Shown here: piece after piece, positions 60,778 through 64,000 of the stretch
Layout: the number at the start of each line of letters is the position of its first letter
How positions within the stretch are numbered: the stretch's first letter is position 1
Assembly (NCBI RefSeq): GCF_013624435.2
Contig: NZ_CP061768.1
Span: forward strand, 2,756,001-2,820,000
Source: Nocardioides campestrisoli
GTDB taxonomy: Bacteria; Actinomycetota; Actinomycetes; Propionibacteriales; Nocardioidaceae
Length of the DNA stretch: 64,000 bases
Reading direction: 5' to 3'
The notes under the pieces: generated by a model
Databases searched by the model: none
What the model was told of the DNA's origin: nothing
Seen by the model: only the letters and a program-made list of their open reading frames with translations
Position numbers and translations under genes: made by a program

Positions 60778-61829
60778 GCCTGCAGCTGGAGGCGGTGGTC
60801 GACGAGCGCGGCGTCGAGGTGTCCCTGGAGGTGTCCACCGGGGAGACCGTGGCCCTCCTCGGACCCAACGGCGCCGGGAAGTCGACGCTCCTGGCGGTGG
60901 CAGCCGGCCTGCTGACCCCCGACCGGGGCCGGGTGGTGCTGGACGGGCGGGTGCTCACGGCCGCCGGTCACCAGGACCGGAAGCACGTGCCGCCGCACGA
61001 GCGGCACGTCGGGCTGATGGCCCAGGACCCGCTGCTCTTCCCGCACCTGAGTGTCGAGGAGAACGTGGCGTTCGGTCCCCGCAGCACCGGGACCCCCCGG
61101 CGCGAGGCCCGCGTCCGGGCACGCGACTGGCTGCGCGAGGTCGGGGTCGACCCGGCGCTGGTCGGGCGGCGGCCCGCCGGCCTCTCGGGCGGCCAGGCGC
61201 AGCGGGTCGCGCTGGCCCGAGCCCTGGCCACCGACCCCCGGCTGCTCCTGCTCGACGAGCCCCTGGCCGCCGTGGACGTCTCGCACGCCACCGTGCTGCG
61301 CCAGACCCTGCGCCGGGTGCTCGCGGACCGGACCGTGGTGCTGGTCACCCACGACGTGCTCGACGCCCTGCTGCTGGCCGACCGGGTCGTCGTCCTCGAG
61401 CACGGGCGGGTCGTCGAGGACGGGCCGTGCGAGGAGGTGCTCTCCCGGCCGCGCAGCGCCTTCGCGGCGAGGATCGCGGGTCTCAACATGGTCCGGGGTA
61501 CGTGGCGCGAGGGCGCCGTCCACTCCCCCGCCGGCCTGCGCGTCGAGGGGGTCCCGGACGGCTCCACCCCGGGCGAGGGCGAGCCCGCCGTCGCCGTCTT
61601 CCACCCCCAGGCCGTCTCGGTCTTCCTCCAGCAGCCCGGGGGCAGCCCTCGCAACGTGCTGCCGGTGACCGTCACCGCGCTCGAGCCGCACGGCGCGCAG
61701 GTCCGGCTGCGGGCCGGTGACCTGACCGCCGACGTGACCGCCCGCGCCCTGACCGAGCTCGATCTGGCCACCGGCTCCGAGGCGGTCTTCGTGGTCAAGG
61801 CCCAGGAGGTCGCCGTCTACGCCGGGTGA
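60774..61829 (+). CDS. modC: Molybdate ABC transporter ATPase
   Basis: Energises molybdate import. The 351-residue protein has Walker [10 protein letters not shown] near residue 36, the signature LSGGQ near 137, Walker B LLLLDEP near 157 and the switch His in LVTHD. A TOBE domain for molybdate binding lies at about 285-350. The GTG start overlaps modB as GTGA. Confidence 0.95.
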   Translation: MSLQLEAVVDERGVEVSLEVSTGETVALLGPNGAGKSTLLAVAAGLLTPDRGRVVLDGRVLTAAGHQDRKHVPPHERHVGLMAQDPLLFPHLSVEENVAFGPRSTGTPRREARVRARDWLREVGVDPALVGRRPAGLSGGQAQRVALARALATDPRLLLLDEPLAAVDVSHATVLRQTLRRVLADRTVVLVTHDVLDALLLADRVVVLEHGRVVEDGPCEEVLSRPRSAFAARIAGLNMVRGTWREGAVHSPAGLRVEGVPDGSTPGEGEPAVAVFHPQAVSVFLQQPGGSPRNVLPVTVTALEPHGAQVRLRAGDLTADVTARALTELDLATGSEAVFVVKAQEVAVYAG

Positions 61830-61879
61830 GAGACACCGCCGACGCGGCGGGTGGGACCGGGCTGGCATGGTGGAGGGTG

Positions 61880-62740
61880 ATGGCCGAGAACGACGAGAAG
61901 AGCTCCGGGCTGGACATCGACTGGCTGCGTACCGTCGGCGGCGCGATGGCCGCGGTGACCAGCGCCGTCCTGCTGTCCACCCTCGGCGCCGCCGGCACGA
62001 TCATCGGCGCGGCACTGGGCAGCGTCGCCGCCACCGTGGGCACCGCCCTCTACACACGCGGGCTCGCCAAGAGCAAGGACACGGTCGCCCAGGCCCGGGC
62101 GGTCGCGCTGCGCGCGCGGCCGGGACTGGAGATGCGCCGGATCGAGAACCCGGAGCCCGGGACGGCGAACCCACCGGCGGACGACGGGTCCGCCGGGCGG
62201 ACCGCGCCGGACCTCTACGGTGACGCCGACCGGCAGGACGAGGCGGACCGGCAGGACCAGGACCCAGCCGACCTCGACCCAGCCGGCTCGGACCCGGACC
62301 AGGAGTCCGCCTCACTCGGCGACCGGCTGCGTGCCCTGCCCTGGAAACGGGTCACCCTGATGGCCGTCCTGGTCTTCGTGGTGGCGCTGGGCGCGATCAC
62401 GGCCTTCGAGCTGGTGACCGGCCGCAGCGTCTCCTCGCGCACCGGCGGTGGCGACGGCGGTACCACGATCGGGCAGGTGAGCCGTGAGGTCTCCGACGTG
62501 GACCGGCCCGCCCGACGCGAGCCCCGCGAGCGCGAGCCGGGCGAGACGCCCAGCGAGAGCTCCAGCCCGAGCGCCCCGGCCACCCCGACGCCCAGCCCCA
62601 GCTCCGGCTCGACCCCGACCGACGGGTCCTCCCCCACGCCGTCGGAGCCGACCCTGGGCTCCACCCCGGAGTCGACGCCGACCGACCAGCCCACCCCCTC
62701 CGAGCCGGCCCCCAGCCCGACCGCGTCGGGCGCCAGCTGA
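61880..62740 (+). CDS. Two-segment membrane protein with Ser/Thr/Pro-rich tail
   Basis: About 286 residues. A glycine/alanine-rich hydrophobic stretch lies at about 18-52, an acidic repeat region (RQDEADRQDQDPADLDPAGS) at about 118-145 and a true membrane helix at about 158-178. The last 90 residues are Ser/Thr/Pro-rich (TPTPSPSSGS type), probably extracytoplasmic and perhaps glycosylated. No known domain. A GTG at 61826, overlapping the modC stop, is an alternative start; GGAGGG sits too close to the ATG to be decisive. Confidence 0.7.
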   Translation: MAENDEKSSGLDIDWLRTVGGAMAAVTSAVLLSTLGAAGTIIGAALGSVAATVGTALYTRGLAKSKDTVAQARAVALRARPGLEMRRIENPEPGTANPPADDGSAGRTAPDLYGDADRQDEADRQDQDPADLDPAGSDPDQESASLGDRLRALPWKRVTLMAVLVFVVALGAITAFELVTGRSVSSRTGGGDGGTTIGQVSREVSDVDRPARREPREREPGETPSESSSPSAPATPTPSPSSGSTPTDGSSPTPSEPTLGSTPESTPTDQPTPSEPAPSPTASGAS

Positions 62741-62820
62741 TCTCGCGGCACCCGGCCATCAACCGGCGTCGGGTCGGCCCTGGCGACCCTGGCGGGCCTG
62801 GTGCGGCTGGCTGGGTCCGG

Positions 62821-63762
62821 TCAACCTGCGTCGCGCGGGACCTGGGCGAAGGGGTGCAGGCCCCACGCCTCGGAGAAGGCCTCCCCGGCCTGCATCCCGC
62901 GGGTGCTGTTCCCGTGCTCGTCCAGCGGAGGGCTCCACGCGGCGAACCCGAGCCGCCCCGGGGCGACCGCGAGCAGGGCGCCGGAGACACCTGACTTGGC
63001 CGGCATCCCGGCGCGGTGGATCCAGCGTCCGCTGCCGTCGTACATGCCGCAGGTGGCCATCACGCTGAGCACCTCGGTGGCCGCGTGGGCCTCCATCACC
63101 CGCCGGGACGTCCCGGGGACCTCTCCCCAGCCCGCCAGCGTCGCGCCCATCGTGGCCAGGTCCGCCACGGTGACCTGGACCGAGCAGACCCGGGCCAGTG
63201 TCTCGACCGCGTGCTCGACCTCGCAGTGCAGCGTCCCGCCCCCGCGCATCAGATAGCCCAGGGCGCGGTTGCGGTCCGCGTGCTCGAGCTCGGCGGCCAC
63301 CACCTGCTCGTCGACGTGCAGGTCGCGTCCGGCCGCGGCCGAGCAGACCTCCAGCACCCGGGCGACCCGCTCCTCCACCCCGGAGCCGGCGACCAGCGAG
63401 GCCGCCATCAGCGCCCCGGCGTTGACCATAGGGTTGGGCGGGCGGCCCGTCTCCTGCTCCAGCACCAGCGCGTCGAAGGGCTCGCCCGTCGGCTCGACGC
63501 CGATCGACCGGCGCACCTCCTCGCCCCGGTCGCACAGCGCGACGGCGTACAGGAACGGCTTGACCACGGACTGGATCGCGAACTCGACGTCGCCCTCCGC
63601 GGTCGCGGTGAGCTCGCCCTCGACCGTCCGCACCGCCAGGGCGAAGTGGTCGGCCGCGCCCTCGGTGTCCACGCTCGGGTCCCCCACCTCGCCCGAACGC
63701 TCGGGCAAGAGGCGCTCCCGCTCGGCCTCCAGCCAGCCGGCCAGGTCCCCGGTCTGCGTCAT
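62821..63762 (-). CDS. glsA: Glutaminase
   Basis: Hydrolyses glutamine to glutamate and ammonia. The 313-residue protein is a beta-lactamase-fold glutaminase: the catalytic serine and lysine are in AIQSVVKP near residue 65, with NPMVNAGAL near 112 and the later tracts GMYDGSGRWIHRAGMPAKSGVSG. Family members have SIQSISK at the active site, so SVVK is a mild departure. The ATG at 63762 is chosen; an upstream in-frame start adds 11 atypical residues. It is convergent with the membrane-protein gene. Confidence 0.92.
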   Translation of the reverse strand: MTQTGDLAGWLEAERERLLPERSGEVGDPSVDTEGAADHFALAVRTVEGELTATAEGDVEFAIQSVVKPFLYAVALCDRGEEVRRSIGVEPTGEPFDALVLEQETGRPPNPMVNAGALMAASLVAGSGVEERVARVLEVCSAAAGRDLHVDEQVVAAELEHADRNRALGYLMRGGGTLHCEVEHAVETLARVCSVQVTVADLATMGATLAGWGEVPGTSRRVMEAHAATEVLSVMATCGMYDGSGRWIHRAGMPAKSGVSGALLAVAPGRLGFAAWSPPLDEHGNSTRGMQAGEAFSEAWGLHPFAQVPRDAG

Positions 63763-63846
63763 GGCCTCCGAGTGCCCCGCCTGCTGGCCGGGCAAACGAG
63801 GAGCCGCCCTGCCCGCCCCCTCCGCCCGGCCTGACCCCGTGTAACG

Positions 63847-63882
63847 CTGCGTTGTGACGTCTGACCACGCGTCATAGCGCAG
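63847..63882. repeat. 13-bp imperfect inverted repeat
   Basis: CTGCGTTGTGACG and CGTCATAGCGCAG form arms with 11 of 13 complementary positions around a ten-base loop. It lies between glutaminase and the transposase, where base composition drops. It may be a terminator, an operator or a preferred target beside the insertion element. Confidence 0.6.
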
Positions 63883-64000
63883 GCGAGGTCTATCGGTCTA
63901 AGCAACGGGTCAGGCTGCTGCCGGTTTGGTCAGCAGTTGGTCCAGCGCTTGGGCTGGGGTTCGCATGTCGAGGGTAGGGCGTGGTCGGGCGTTGAGGCTG
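63883..64000 (-). mobile_element. 3' end of an IS30-family insertion sequence (partial)
   Basis: The right edge enters an IS30-type element, shown by the transposase C-terminus. The exact left boundary cannot be fixed because the second terminal repeat is outside the window; it lies between about 63883 and 63909. Confidence 0.5.
63910..64000 (-). CDS. IS30-family transposase, C-terminal fragment
   Basis: The last 29 codons and the stop of a minus-strand gene cut by the window edge. The peptide begins SLNARPRPTLDMRTPAQALD and continues QLLTKPAAA. The pattern LN-RPR-TL-x-TPAQAL is the conserved C-terminus of IS30 DDE transposases. The rest of the gene, including the catalytic residues, lies to the right. 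Confidence 0.8.
   Translation of the reverse strand, partial: SLNARPRPTLDMRTPAQALDQLLTKPAAA

Overview
The window is chromosomal DNA from a high-GC actinomycete, most likely Nocardioides or a close relative (Propionibacteriales). Evidence seen in the sequence: very GC-rich coding DNA with frequent GTG starts, a WhiB protein, a nickel superoxide dismutase, a mycothiol-type SigR/RsrA pair, a fused 2-oxoglutarate decarboxylase/dehydrogenase, a PdtaS-type kinase, the 24-residue ribosomal protein bL37 and many leaderless-type promoters. The genus is inference. Genes fill nearly all of the DNA, and no gene-free stretch exceeds about 220 bases.

Region 1 (1-15.5 kb, mostly minus strand) is a housekeeping block. 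Read in transcription order it is argS, lysA, hom, thrC, thrB, rho, an orphan receiver protein, rpmE, prfA, prmC, tsaC and wecA, and probably continues into the ATP synthase operon beyond the left edge. It covers aspartate-family amino acid synthesis, transcription termination, translation release and envelope glycan initiation. A tRNA-Arg(CCG) gene sits beside argS, followed by a pair encoding an LCP protein and a lipoprotein. rpmE has a perfect SigR-type promoter.

Region 2 (15.5-32.5 kb) is central metabolism and stress. It holds kgd with a DUF6104 partner and an acetoacetate-decarboxylase-like protein, then glutamate dehydrogenase, two oxidoreductases and malic enzyme. Next come NiSOD with its maturation protease, an RsbW-SigF pair, whiB1 beside the PdtaS kinase, an IlvG-like enzyme, a FlK-like thioesterase and bL37.

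Region 3 (32.5-41.3 kb) is the SigR block: sigR-rsrA (with its own SigR promoter), a hydrolase, an SRAP protein, then aroA-rsgA-hisN, a CBS protein, an FKBP isomerase, an S4 protein, DUF445 and a nucleotidyltransferase.

Region 4 (41.3-64 kb) is more accessory. It has a secreted HExxH protease, a large catalase, an acyl-CoA ligase, a patatin, and a KdpDE-like pair divergent from a KimA-like potassium transporter. A three-gene Wadjet/MksBEF-like condensin operon (jetABC) follows, with no jetD nuclease visible. Then come a Mop regulator with modABC, a membrane protein, glutaminase and the 3' end of an IS30-family transposase at the right edge.

The most notable observations are the jetABC operon lacking jetD, two exact SigR promoters (sigR itself and rpmE) with a possible extended SigR isoform, the KdpDE-KimA pairing, a Nur-box-like repeat before sodN, and about a dozen predicted leaderless transcripts.
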